Assembly: GCA_004017275.1 (NCBI GenBank) | Contig: SAKE01000003.1 | Location: 328,309-392,308 of the forward strand | Reading direction: 5' to 3' | DNA length: 64,000 bases | Source: Mesorhizobium sp. | GTDB lineage: Bacteria; Pseudomonadota; Alphaproteobacteria; Rhizobiales; Rhizobiaceae | Shown here: positions 10,088 to 18,634 of the stretch, in pieces | Layout of the letters: every line of letters begins with the position of its first letter | Position numbering within the stretch: position 1 is the stretch's first letter | Made by a program: the position numbers and the translations under genes | Notes under the pieces: model-generated | What the model was told of the DNA's origin: nothing | What the model saw: only the letters and a program-made list of their open reading frames with translations | Database searches by the model: none

Positions 10088-10540
10088 ATGGCCGGGCTTT
10101 ATCTCGAAGAGTTCGTCGTTGGCCATGTCTTTCAGCACACGTTGCGCAAGACCGTTACCGAAAGCGACAACATGCTGTTTTCGGTGATGACGCTGAACCC
10201 GCAGCCCCTGCATATCGATTTCGATTTTGCCGCCAGGAGCGAATGGGGCAAGCCGCTGGTCAACTCGCTGTTCACGCTCGGGCTGATGATAGGCATTTCG
10301 GTCAATGACATCACTGTCGGCACGACGGTCGCCAATCTCGGCATGAAGGAAACCGTGTTTCCGCACCCGGTCTTCCATGGCGATACCATCTGTGTCGAAA
10401 CCACCGTGATTTCGGTGCGCGAATCGAAATCGAAACCCGATCGAGGCATCGTCGAATTCGAGCACCGCGCCTACAACCAGCATGGCGATCTCGTCGCCAA
10501 ATGCACGAGGCAAGCGATGATGCTGAAGAAGGCGGCCTGA
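10088..10540 (+). CDS. MaoC-family dehydratase
   Basis: The 150-aa single hot-dog-fold hydratase carries the MaoC signature around NPQPLHIDFDFA; the aspartate and histidine of this region are the family's catalytic dyad. It begins after an excellent ribosome site (GGAGGAGTGAGAA). It sits 3 bases upstream of a CitE-like lyase; the same pairing in related bacteria acts on short branched or C4/C5 CoA esters (for example mesaconyl-CoA with malyl-CoA chemistry). The precise substrate is inference. Confidence 0.88.
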   Translation: MAGLYLEEFVVGHVFQHTLRKTVTESDNMLFSVMTLNPQPLHIDFDFAARSEWGKPLVNSLFTLGLMIGISVNDITVGTTVANLGMKETVFPHPVFHGDTICVETTVISVRESKSKPDRGIVEFEHRAYNQHGDLVAKCTRQAMMLKKAA

Positions 10541-10543
10541 CCA

Positions 10544-11425
10544 ATGCGCTCGCTGCTGTTCGTCCCCGGCGATTCCCGGAAGAAACTGGAAAAAGGTTTT
10601 GGCGCCGGCGCCGACGTGGTCATCGTCGACCTTGAGGATTCCGTGGCGCCGCACAACAAGGCGGCGGCACGCGAGATGGCGGCGCGCTTCATCGTCGAGC
10701 GCAGGGCACAAACCAGCTCAGTCATCTATGCCAGGGTCAATGACCTCACGACCGGGCTGACGGATGACGATCTGGCGGCGTTGGTGCCGGCAAGGCCCGA
10801 CGGCATCATGCTACCCAAGTCCAACAGCGGTCAGGATGTGCAGCACCTGTCGGCAAAGCTCAGGGTGCGTGAGGCCGAAAACGGCCTGGCCGACGGCGCG
10901 ATCAAGATCCTGCCGATCATCACCGAAACGCCGGCAGGCGTGCTGGCGGCGGCGACCTATGCCGGGACAAGCGCGCGGCTTGCCGGCCTCACCTGGGGCG
11001 CGGAAGACCTGTCGGCGGCGATCGGCGCGCGATCGGCCCGCGACGAGCATGGCCGCTTCACGGACGTGTTCCGTCACGCTCGCACCATGACCATCCTCGC
11101 CGCTGGTGCGGCGGAGGTCGCGGCGATCGACACTGTCTTTCCGAATTTTCGCGACATGGCGGCCTTCGAAGCGGAATGTACCGAGGCCGAGCGCGATGGC
11201 TTCACCGGCAAGATGGCGATCCACCCCGATCAGGTGCCGGTCATCAACGCCGCCTTCACGCCGTCGGCCGATGCCGTGAGACAATCGGCGGCAATCGTTG
11301 CCGCGTTCGCGGCGGCGGGAAATCCCGGCGTCGTTGGCATTGATGGCAAGATGTTCGACCGGCCGCATCTGCGGCTGGCCGAGCGGCTTCTGGCGCGGGC
11401 AAAGGCGGCAGGTGTTTCCGCCTGA
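10544..11425 (+). CDS. CitE-like CoA-ester lyase (HpcH/HpaI family)
   Basis: The 293-aa TIM-barrel enzyme opens with MRSLLFVPGDSRKKLEKG and VVIVDLEDSV, typical of citryl/malyl-CoA lyases and thioesterases. Conserved segments include RVND, GIMLPKS, ITETPAGVLAA, WGAEDLSAAIG and MAIHPDQVPVINAAF. It probably cleaves or hydrolyses a beta-hydroxyacyl-CoA such as malyl-CoA. It follows the MaoC gene by 3 bases with its ribosome site inside that gene, so the two should be co-expressed. Confidence 0.88.
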   Translation: MRSLLFVPGDSRKKLEKGFGAGADVVIVDLEDSVAPHNKAAAREMAARFIVERRAQTSSVIYARVNDLTTGLTDDDLAALVPARPDGIMLPKSNSGQDVQHLSAKLRVREAENGLADGAIKILPIITETPAGVLAAATYAGTSARLAGLTWGAEDLSAAIGARSARDEHGRFTDVFRHARTMTILAAGAAEVAAIDTVFPNFRDMAAFEAECTEAERDGFTGKMAIHPDQVPVINAAFTPSADAVRQSAAIVAAFAAAGNPGVVGIDGKMFDRPHLRLAERLLARAKAAGVSA

Positions 11426-11432
11426 GCGCCCG

Positions 11433-12107
11433 CTACCAAACCAACGGAATCAGGCGGTAGCGAACACGGGCTGCATAGTCGTCATAGCCACGCAGCCCAG
11501 TGCGAAGCGTTTTCTCTTCGATGAAGGTGCGGATGGCCACGAGAACGACGAGCACGAGTACCGATGCCAACCCCCACCAGGAACCAAGCAGAAGTGCCGT
11601 ACCGGCGAAGAAGAGGATGGCGCCGGCATACATCGGATGGCGGACGTAGCTGTAAGGCCCCGTGGAGATCACACGCTGTCCGCGCTCTTCCTGGATCTTC
11701 ACCACGGGCGCCGCGAAACTGTTCTCCAGCATCGTCAGGTAGCAGATCCAGATTCCCAGCAGCAGGACCAGTGCGCCGACCACCTGCACCCAGACGGGAA
11801 CCACGGACCAGCCGAAACGGACGTCGAATCCCATGAATATCTGCGAACCGAAGATGGCGAGCAGAAGTATGGACAGCAGGACCTTGTCGGCCGCGTTCTG
11901 ATTCTTCTGGATGGGAGAGCTCAGCCGCTCATTCATCAGGCCGGGATCGCGCCTCGCCAGTGCCACGCCCAAGGTGAGACTGAGCCCCACCATCCCCACC
12001 AGGTAGACCCAGGCCCCCGGCCAGTGCAGCGTGCCGGCCGACAGGAAGAGCAAGGCGCCCATGACGCCAAACCAGATGAATGTCTGAAGCAGCAATTTCG
12101 CGATCAT
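11433..12107 (-). CDS. ICMT/PEMT-like membrane methyltransferase
   Basis: The 224-aa integral membrane protein ends with the isoprenylcysteine carboxyl methyltransferase family signature: GPYSYVRHPMYAG for SAM binding, then RTFIEEKTLR. About five hydrophobic segments are visible. Bacterial members methylate small molecules or lipids; the substrate is unknown. I start at ATG 12107 because AAAGG lies 6-7 bases upstream; the longer frame from 12146 crosses the promoter. A TACAAT -10 box overlaps tandem TetR-type operators, so the TetR protein at 12505 is the likely repressor. Confidence 0.85.
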   Translation of the reverse strand: MIAKLLLQTFIWFGVMGALLFLSAGTLHWPGAWVYLVGMVGLSLTLGVALARRDPGLMNERLSSPIQKNQNAADKVLLSILLLAIFGSQIFMGFDVRFGWSVVPVWVQVVGALVLLLGIWICYLTMLENSFAAPVVKIQEERGQRVISTGPYSYVRHPMYAGAILFFAGTALLLGSWWGLASVLVLVVLVAIRTFIEEKTLRTGLRGYDDYAARVRYRLIPLVW

Positions 12108-12149
12108 GATTGACCTTTCACGATGTGCCCTCACCGGCATTGGCAATTG

Positions 12150-12182
12150 TAGACCATCGGTCTACCATACCGACCATCGGTC
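12150..12182. promoter_or_regulatory. Tandem TetR-type operators over the methyltransferase promoter
   Basis: TAGACCATCGGTCTA (12150-12164) is a perfect palindrome with a 3-base centre. GACCATCGGTC (12172-12182) repeats its core exactly 20 bases, about two helical turns, away. On the minus strand TACAAT, a good -10 box, begins inside the first palindrome and leads to the methyltransferase ATG at 12107. A TetR-family gene lies 320 bases away in divergent orientation. That it binds here is inference, but the geometry is typical of TetR repression. Confidence 0.75.
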
Positions 12183-12299
12183 TATGGTTCAAGCGGACTA
12201 TCGACCCAGGGCTCCGAACTCAGCTTACAAAAGACCTGGCCAGTTCGGCGGTGTCGGCAGCTTTGTTGCCGGGGCAACCTTCACGATAGGAATTTTTTC

Positions 12300-12381
12300 T
12301 TGACTCCCTGCCGTCAGCTATGGTACATTTTTGTCTATGGTGCTGATTTGCGCCAGTGACCCGCCGTACAGGCGGGTTTTT
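12300..12381 (+). ncRNA. Candidate small RNA: promoter plus terminator with no ORF
   Basis: TTGACT (12300-12305) and TACATT (12324-12329) are separated by 18 bases and resemble a sigma-70 promoter. About 30 bases after the -10 box lies a strong intrinsic terminator, so a transcript of about 50 nt would be made. No ORF fits in it. It could be a stand-alone small RNA or a leader that ends most transcripts before the TetR gene at 12505. Seen: the promoter-like boxes and terminator. Inferred: expression. Confidence 0.4.
12360..12381 (+). terminator. Intrinsic terminator upstream of the TetR gene
   Basis: CCCGCC (12360-12365) pairs with GGCGGG (12371-12376) across the loop GTACA and is followed by TTTTT. 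It stands 120 bases before the TetR start with no plus-strand gene immediately upstream. Confidence 0.8.
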
Positions 12382-12504
12382 CGTTAATGCTCCGTCAGCC
12401 AATGCGGCGAAAGCTCCGAAGTACCCCGTTAACCCGAGTTCGTGGCCCTGGCTACCGACCGTCCGGACTGGACGGGAGCAGCTGTCAAGTGCAGAAGGTT
12501 CATC

Positions 12505-13239
12505 ATGCCCCGTGTCATCAAGCACCCAGAGCTCAGGCGAGAAGAACTTCTGGACCATGCCCAGACCCTGTTCCTGACGCAGGGCTATGACAAAGCGAGC
12601 CTCAACGACGTGATTGCGTCTGCCGGCATCTCGAAGGGCGCCTTCTATCACTACTTCCCCTCCAAAGAGGCCCTTCTGGAAGCATTGGCCGATCGCTTCG
12701 CAAGACAGGCACTGGCTGGGGTCCAAGACATACTCCACGATCCCGGCCTCGACCCGCTTGGCCGCCTGAATGGCCTGCTCAGCCAGTCGCGGCGGGCCAA
12801 GATCGAGACCGCGCCGGAAGCCTGGGCTCTTTTCGAGACGATGTTCCGGCCTGAAAATCTGGTGCTTTTCCACCGCATCAATCTGGCCGCCAGCGCGTCG
12901 TTTTCACCCCTGCTGGTCAAGATCATCAGGCAAGGCATCGAAGACGGCACTTTCAGGACATTCGATCCGGAGGGTGTCGCCGACATTGTCATGCAGTTCG
13001 GCATGGCCACGCATGACGTCGTTGCCAAGGCCATTGCCGGCGGCAGCGACGCCGACATGGAGATCGCGATCGAAGCCCTGGAGAAACGCGTCAGGCTCTA
13101 CGAGATCGCTCTCGACCGCATACTGGGCCTGCCCGATGGAAGCATTCGGATTGGCGAGCCCGGCTATGTGCGCAGCGTCATGACGGCCAGAAGGCGAACG
13201 AATGCCGGCAAGGCCCTCAGTCCCGCGCCAGCACGATGA
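12505..13239 (+). CDS. TetR/AcrR family regulator
   Basis: The 244-aa protein has a typical TetR N-terminal helix-turn-helix (residues about 10-57: LFLTQGYDKASLNDVIASAGISKGAFYHYFPSKEALLEAL, in overlapping pieces) and a helical ligand-binding C-terminal domain. ATG 12505 follows AGAAGG at a good distance; the GTG at 12442 lacks a ribosome site. Its probable targets are the tandem palindromes at 12150-12182. Its last 23 bases overlap the 3' end of the convergent channel gene. Confidence 0.9.
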   Translation: MPRVIKHPELRREELLDHAQTLFLTQGYDKASLNDVIASAGISKGAFYHYFPSKEALLEALADRFARQALAGVQDILHDPGLDPLGRLNGLLSQSRRAKIETAPEAWALFETMFRPENLVLFHRINLAASASFSPLLVKIIRQGIEDGTFRTFDPEGVADIVMQFGMATHDVVAKAIAGGSDADMEIAIEALEKRVRLYEIALDRILGLPDGSIRIGEPGYVRSVMTARRRTNAGKALSPAPAR

Positions 13240-15118
13240 TCCGGTCCTCCGGTAGATAGGCCAGCGCTTCCGACTTCAGCGGGTTGACGGTGACGCCGCC
13301 CAGCGCCCGCTGGTCGGCCTCTCCGGCGCGGATGCGCCGGTAACCTATGGCGATTTCGCCGCGCAACCGTGCCGATTCCGCGATCGTCCAGAAGGTCAAC
13401 GGCCGGTCGATGGCGACATAGTCGGCGATCGGACGCATGTAGATTTCAGAACCCTTCTCGTCGAGCAGATCATCGAAGATCGCGGCGAGATGCTGATTTT
13501 CGGACGCCTGCGCCAGCATCAGGCTGACCAGCCTGTTGCTGACGACGAAATCATCGGCCTTGGTCACTGCCGCAAGCTCTCGGTTGCGCACGTCGATCAT
13601 CTCGCTGACGATCGAGATGTGCATGCCGGCATCGTCGGCGATCTTGCGCAGATGCAGCAGCGTCACCAGCGTGCGCGTATCGGCGGGTTGCGCTGCCATG
13701 GTTTCGCTGTAGCCGAGGACGAGCACGTGGTCGTAGGAAGGCACGTCCAGGCTTGCCAGCGCGGTGCTGCTCGACGTGTCGGTGACACGGCAGGAAACCG
13801 CCAGATTGTCGCCGACCACCGGCAGTTCGACAACTTCTTGCTCGAGGCCTGATGTATCGGCGGCGATGGTCAGGATCGACCCAGGCGCAACGTAGCGCGA
13901 CAGTTCATAGGTGATGATCGGACCGCGCCGGTTCCAGCCGAGGATCAGCGTGCGCTCCGGCTTCGCCTCGATGGATCGCGGGCCGAGGATCGCTGCCGCA
14001 TCGATCTTGATCCCAGCGCTTCCCAGCTTTATCGCGGCATCGTCCTCGGCGATGATAATGGCGCGCATGTCCTTGCCGATCACCAGGTCCGAATCTGGGT
14101 TGAGATTGACACACCCGTCGCGGTCGCAAAGTCCGATCAGCGAGCAGTGTTCGTACGCCATCACCGCCTCGCCGAAGGTCTTGCCGGTGAGGTCCGGCTG
14201 CTCGATCGTGTAGATTTCACAGCCGTCGAAATCGAGCAGCTCCGAATAGACGCCGCTGAGACCCGACTGCCGGCTCGAATGCACAACGATGCGCGAGATC
14301 AGCTGGTCGGCCAGCACCAGTTGCACCTCGGTTCCGCCGACGACGCGAGCGACCTCGGCGTTCTTGCCGTCGCGAATTTCGGCGGCAATGTTGTAAGGGT
14401 CGGTGCGCCGGCTCGGGTCGTTGACCAGTGCCAGCACCGTCTTGATGACCTGCGAATCCGGATCGTCGCCCTCCGGCGACAGCACGATGACCGACCGCGA
14501 GGTCTGCGGATTGACGATGGCCAGATCGTAGAGATCGGTCGGGTCGCCGCTGCGGCAGATGATACGCGTGTTGCCCAGTTTGCCGACCTTGGTCGCGATC
14601 TCGTCCTCCATCTCGACCTTGTCCATATTGGCCATGACGACGATGCGCGGGCGGCGGCGGCTTGCATTGGCAATGACGAGTTCGGAGATGACGTCGAAGA
14701 TCGACGGCGACCAGTTGAGGATGATGGTGTGATCGGTCTCCAGCACTCGCGAACGGCCCTTGCGCAGTTCGTCGAGCTTGCTGTCGACGCCGGCGCTGAG
14801 CACGCCGATGAGGGCCGATACGACGAAGATGCCGGCAAGCGTGACAAACAGCATGACGAGGCGGAAGGCCCAGCCTGTGTCACCGCCCATCGTGCCGGAA
14901 TCGAGCGTGCGCATCAGCGATTCCCAGAACGCCTCGACAAAGTTCAGTGGCTCGCCGCCTTCCGGCGCAATGCGGGTCACCGCAAGGAAAGCGGCGGCGG
15001 CGATGATGATCAGCAGCGAAGCGACAGCGAGCCAGCCGATCAGCGCGATCGGACCGGCGGCCATGCTTTTGTCGAACCCGTAGCGCAGCCGGGTTCCCAG
15101 CGAGTCTCGTTTCTTCAT
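13217..15118 (-). CDS. CASTOR/POLLUX-type ion channel with RCK domains
   Basis: The 633-aa protein has an N-terminal helix (IALIGWLAVASLLIIIAAAAFL), a pore-loop-like stretch after ESLMRTLDSGTMGGDTGWAF, and a second helix (LVMLFVTLAGIFVVSALIGV). Two large RCK/TrkA-N-like cytoplasmic regions follow (HTIILNWSPSIFDVISELV; RTLILGWNRRGPIITYEL). This matches bacterial relatives of the plant channels CASTOR and POLLUX, which act at the nuclear envelope of legume cells during symbiotic calcium spiking. The bacterial function is not established; potassium or calcium passage is plausible. ATG 15118 is chosen; the ORF could extend to 15229. Confidence 0.87.
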   Translation of the reverse strand: MKKRDSLGTRLRYGFDKSMAAGPIALIGWLAVASLLIIIAAAAFLAVTRIAPEGGEPLNFVEAFWESLMRTLDSGTMGGDTGWAFRLVMLFVTLAGIFVVSALIGVLSAGVDSKLDELRKGRSRVLETDHTIILNWSPSIFDVISELVIANASRRRPRIVVMANMDKVEMEDEIATKVGKLGNTRIICRSGDPTDLYDLAIVNPQTSRSVIVLSPEGDDPDSQVIKTVLALVNDPSRRTDPYNIAAEIRDGKNAEVARVVGGTEVQLVLADQLISRIVVHSSRQSGLSGVYSELLDFDGCEIYTIEQPDLTGKTFGEAVMAYEHCSLIGLCDRDGCVNLNPDSDLVIGKDMRAIIIAEDDAAIKLGSAGIKIDAAAILGPRSIEAKPERTLILGWNRRGPIITYELSRYVAPGSILTIAADTSGLEQEVVELPVVGDNLAVSCRVTDTSSSTALASLDVPSYDHVLVLGYSETMAAQPADTRTLVTLLHLRKIADDAGMHISIVSEMIDVRNRELAAVTKADDFVVSNRLVSLMLAQASENQHLAAIFDDLLDEKGSEIYMRPIADYVAIDRPLTFWTIAESARLRGEIAIGYRRIRAGEADQRALGGVTVNPLKSEALAYLPEDRIIVLARD

Positions 15119-15274
15119 GTCGCCCGCGCCCCGCAATGTCCCCAAGGTCGATGCGCAACCCCAACGCATCGCCGAAGCCGCTCTCTTAGCGTGTGTTCGA
15201 ATTAAGGGGAATCGCTTTCGCGTGCTCACGGCTATGGAATCCGCCGACGCGGCGGACGGCGGCCGAAGCCAGGG

Positions 15275-15883
15275 TCAGTCCTTGTCCCAGCGTGGCCGGC
15301 GCATCGAAAACACCTCATCGACGCTGGCATAGTCCATATAGCCTAAGCGGGCGACATTGCCGGCCTTGGTGATGTCGAACAGGCCGTCTGTCAGGAAAGC
15401 GTCGTCGATGTGCACGCCGACCACTTCACCGGCGACGACGACTGCACTTGTCGGCGATCCATCCAAGGCCTTTGGCCGAAAGACTTCCGTCACCCGACAT
15501 TCGAGTGCGGCAGGCGCTGCCGCCACGCGCGGCGGCGCGACGAGGCGCGACGGCGCCATGGCGAGATCGGCATAGACGAATTCGTTGACGCCGCGCGGCG
15601 CGTTGACCGACGTGCGGTTCATCTTCTCGGCGAGGTCGCGGCTGACCAGATTGGCGACGAACTCGCCGGTCTCCTGCGCAAAGGTGGCGCTGTCCTTCTC
15701 GCCTTCTGAGGAGAACCAGACGATGAACGGCCGCGTCGAAACGGCATTGAAGAAGGAGTACGGAGCGAGGTTGATCTCGCCAGCCCTGTTGAGTGTCGAA
15801 ATCCAGCCGATCGGACGCGGCGCCACGATCGCCTTCGAAGGGTCGTGCGGCAGGCCGTGGCCCTTTGAAGGCTCATAGAACAT
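15275..15883 (-). CDS. Flavin reductase family protein (FMN-binding split barrel)
   Basis: The 202-aa protein has the flavin-reductase-like fold signature: PRPIGWISTLNRAGEINLAP, SFFNAVS and VWFSSEGEKDSATFAQ. Members reduce FMN with NAD(P)H or bind FMN directly. Its ATG directly follows the TGA of the nitroreductase gene with no gap, so the two are translationally coupled and likely share flavin chemistry. The substrate is unknown. Confidence 0.88.
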   Translation of the reverse strand: MFYEPSKGHGLPHDPSKAIVAPRPIGWISTLNRAGEINLAPYSFFNAVSTRPFIVWFSSEGEKDSATFAQETGEFVANLVSRDLAEKMNRTSVNAPRGVNEFVYADLAMAPSRLVAPPRVAAAPAALECRVTEVFRPKALDGSPTSAVVVAGEVVGVHIDDAFLTDGLFDITKAGNVARLGYMDYASVDEVFSMRRPRWDKD

Positions 15884-16468
15884 TCAGCCCGCCCATGGCC
15901 CCGAATAATCGCCGTAAAGCTTTGCCGGATCGGGCCGCGGCCGCTCCGGCGTCGCACCCGTATAGGAGCCTATGTGGATGAAGCCGATGACCCGCTCCTG
16001 CGGCGCCAGCCCCAGCAGCGCCCTGCCCTCCGGCACATCCGAATACCAGTTGCTGATCATGTTGGTGCCATAACCCAGCGCATTGGCTGCAATCATCAGG
16101 TTCATCGCCGCCATGCCGCCCGACAGGAACATTTCCCATTGCGGGATTTTTGGATTCTCCCTGGGGATCGAGACGACGCCGATCACCAGCGGCGCGCGCG
16201 AGAACCGCGCCAGTTCCTGGTTGCGGCGGCCTTCCGGCAAGGGACCCTCCCGCTGCTCGGCAAGCGCTGCCAATTGTCTGCCGATCTCGACACGGGCCTC
16301 GCCGCGGTAGAGGATGAAGCGCCAGGGCTCCAACCGACCATGGTCGGGCACCCGGGAGGCGGCAACGATCATCGTTGCGATCTCCGCATCGCTCGGCGCC
16401 GGCTCCTTCAAATCGGGGATCGGTGCGGAGTTTCGGGTCAGCAGGAAGTCGATGATCGGCGACGCCAT
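15884..16468 (-). CDS. Nitroreductase family protein (YdjA-like)
   Basis: The 194-aa FMN-dependent oxidoreductase has the family features: an N-terminal PIIDFLLTRNSAPIPDLKEP, then SRVPDHGRLEPWRFIL and a glycine-rich GMAAMNLMIAANALGYGTN. Its size and the PDHGRL motif resemble the compact YdjA subgroup. I start at ATG 16468 because AGGAG lies 9 bases upstream. It is the first gene of a two-gene minus-strand operon with the flavin reductase. Confidence 0.87.
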   Translation of the reverse strand: MASPIIDFLLTRNSAPIPDLKEPAPSDAEIATMIVAASRVPDHGRLEPWRFILYRGEARVEIGRQLAALAEQREGPLPEGRRNQELARFSRAPLVIGVVSIPRENPKIPQWEMFLSGGMAAMNLMIAANALGYGTNMISNWYSDVPEGRALLGLAPQERVIGFIHIGSYTGATPERPRPDPAKLYGDYSGPWAG

Positions 16469-16624
16469 GGGCGCAAGTCTCCTGAACATTCTGTCTTGAG
16501 CTGAAGCGCACCATCGGGAATTCGGGCGGCTCGGGCATTGGCGCGGGATACGCCGGACGAAGAGTCGTATCGATCGGACTCTTAAGCCTTGAAATTGCCA
16601 CCGCCATGGGCTTCAACGCAAGGC

Positions 16625-17587
16625 ATGTTTGAGGGGACTGTCCGTCTTTTCCTGGTCTGGCTCGGCGCCCTGCTGTTGATGGCGCCGGTTTCGTTCGCCA
16701 TGGCACAGAACGTCGACGGTGTCAGCGACCTGAAGCTCCCGGGGATCTCGAGCTACGCGACGCCGAAAGGCGAGACATCGCTGGCGCTGAGCGGCGGCGG
16801 CGCCATCACGCTCTCCGCCCAATTGACCGACAAGGGTTCCGACATCACCCGCGGCATCGTCTGGCGAGTCTTCAAGCCCCAAGCCGTCAACGGCAAATTG
16901 CCGATGGTCGCCTCGGCCCATGGTGGCACCGCCGTCTTCCAGCTCGAGCCTGGCAGCTACCTGGTTCATGCCTCCTACGGCCGGGCCGGCGCCACCAAGC
17001 GCATCACTGTCGGCAAGGACGCCAAGCGCGAGAGCCTCGTGCTCGATGCCGGCGGCCTCAAGCTCGACGCCGTTCTGTCCGGCGGCGTACGCATTCCACC
17101 CAAGAAGCTGCGCTTTTCGATCTATGAAGGCACTGCCGAGACCAATGGCGACCGCGCGCTGATCATTCCCGATGTCGAGCCCAACAGCGTCGTGCGGCTC
17201 AACGCCGGCATCTATCATATCGTATCGACCTATGGCGCGGTTAACGCGGTCATCCGCTCCGATATCCGCGTCGAGGCCGGCAAGCTGACCGAAGCCACCG
17301 TCGAGCACCACGCCGCCGAGATCACGATGAAGCTGGTGCGCGAAACCGGTGGCGAGGCGATCGCAGACACCTCCTGGTCGCTGCTCAACGAATCCGGCGA
17401 TCCCATCAAGGAAACCGTCGGCGCCTTCGCTTCGATGGTGCTGGCCGAAGGCGACTACACCATCATCGCCAAGAACCGCGACCGCATCTATCAGAAGGAT
17501 TTTACGGTCGTGGCCGGACAGAATCAGGAGATCGAGGTTCTGGCCACCGAGGCCGCCGCGATAGATCCCGAAGAAGGCGCGGACTGA
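16625..17587 (+). CDS. Secreted or periplasmic protein with Ig-like repeats
   Basis: The 320-aa product has a strong signal peptide (LFLVWLGALLLMAPVSFAMA, cleavage after AMA). At least three beta-rich segments share the pattern VxAGxYxIxxxY: LEPGSYLVHASYG, LNAGIYHIVSTYG and LAEGDYTIIAKN. These look like carboxypeptidase-regulatory or transthyretin-like modules repeated in tandem. No enzyme motif is present. ATG 16625 is the first ATG; a TTG at 16589 is also open. The role is unknown; an envelope structural or binding function is plausible. Confidence 0.75.
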   Translation: MFEGTVRLFLVWLGALLLMAPVSFAMAQNVDGVSDLKLPGISSYATPKGETSLALSGGGAITLSAQLTDKGSDITRGIVWRVFKPQAVNGKLPMVASAHGGTAVFQLEPGSYLVHASYGRAGATKRITVGKDAKRESLVLDAGGLKLDAVLSGGVRIPPKKLRFSIYEGTAETNGDRALIIPDVEPNSVVRLNAGIYHIVSTYGAVNAVIRSDIRVEAGKLTEATVEHHAAEITMKLVRETGGEAIADTSWSLLNESGDPIKETVGAFASMVLAEGDYTIIAKNRDRIYQKDFTVVAGQNQEIEVLATEAAAIDPEEGAD

Positions 17588-17611
17588 GCTTCCGCGGCAC
17601 GCTTTCCGACT

Positions 17612-18550
17612 TCAAGCCGCCAGTTTGGTCCGCGCCGGCAGGAACGGAAGCCGGCGGCGCGGCAAAGCTGGCGCCAAATCGAATACGCCGCGATAAAGGC
17701 GGTCGAGCAAGGCCTTGCGGTCGCGCAATGGCTCCAATTCGCTCCAGCTCAGCACATCGCCGACGCGCACCTCGATCGCCTTGCCGGACAGCCGTGCGAA
17801 TTCGTGGATGAGCAGCGACGTGCGCAAGGTCAGTGAGGCCTTGCCGACGAACCTGGCCACACGACCGTCGCGCTCGGCCATGTTCATCGGGCCGCTGACC
17901 AGGTGGAACAGCCTGCCGTTCTGGCCGGAAAAATGCATCGGGATGACCGACGCTTTTGCCTCCTGAATGAGACGGGCCGGAAACATCTTCCACGGCAGGT
18001 CGCGCGCCCGGCCAAAACCTTTTGGCGCGGTGGCGACACCGCCGGCCGGAAACACCACGATGGTGACACCTTCCTTCAGCAACCGCACCGCTTCATGGCG
18101 CACGGCCATATTGTTCTTCAGCGCGTCCTTGGTCTCGGAAAAGTCGATCGGCAGCGAATAGGGTTCCATCTCGCGGATCTTGAGCAGATCCCTGTGGATC
18201 ATCACCCGGAACGGACGGCCGAGCTGCTCGGCCAGCGACAGCACGGCAATGCCGTCACCGATGCCGAACGGGTGATTGGCAACGATCACCAGCGGTGTAT
18301 CCGGCAATTGCGCCGGCGGCCATTGATCTGGGGTCCGCACGCGGACGTCGATCAGGTCGAGCATGCGGCTGAACACGCGTTCGTCTGTCGGCACGACCTG
18401 GCGGCGCCAGAAATCATAGAGCGCCGTGAAGCGGTCGCGGCCCGACAGGCCTTCGACCGAGTGAATGAACCAGCGCGTCAGCGCCGGCTGGCGCGGATTG
18501 GCATAGGAAAGTTCGGGAAAGGGTCGTTCGCGCAATTTCAACTTGAGCAT
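17612..18550 (-). CDS. Lysophospholipid acyltransferase family protein
   Basis: The 312-aa protein contains the acyltransferase block ANHPFGIGDGIAVLSLAE, an HPxGxxDG form of the HxxxxD motif seen in OlsA/hemolysin-like acyltransferases, and the second block VVFPAGGVATAPKG. It should transfer an acyl chain from acyl-ACP or acyl-CoA to a lysolipid; the acceptor (glycerol phosphate, lyso-ornithine lipid or other) is not determinable. It lies downstream of thrS, separated by a hairpin. Confidence 0.85.
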   Translation of the reverse strand: MLKLKLRERPFPELSYANPRQPALTRWFIHSVEGLSGRDRFTALYDFWRRQVVPTDERVFSRMLDLIDVRVRTPDQWPPAQLPDTPLVIVANHPFGIGDGIAVLSLAEQLGRPFRVMIHRDLLKIREMEPYSLPIDFSETKDALKNNMAVRHEAVRLLKEGVTIVVFPAGGVATAPKGFGRARDLPWKMFPARLIQEAKASVIPMHFSGQNGRLFHLVSGPMNMAERDGRVARFVGKASLTLRTSLLIHEFARLSGKAIEVRVGDVLSWSELEPLRDRKALLDRLYRGVFDLAPALPRRRLPFLPARTKLAA

Positions 18551-18587
18551 ATGGGCTCGTTACAAGCTCGGCGTGACAGGGATATGA

Positions 18588-18617
18588 AAATGGCGGTGGA
18601 TCGCTCCACCGCCATTT
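18588..18617 (-). terminator. Perfect hairpin downstream of thrS
   Basis: Thirteen bases (18588-18600) pair perfectly with 18605-18617 around a TCGC loop. On the minus strand the hairpin comes 18 bases after the thrS stop and is followed by TTTCATATC, a weak T-tract. It likely ends or slows thrS transcription. Confidence 0.65.
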
Positions 18618-18634
18618 GGTCGAAACTATGCAGA

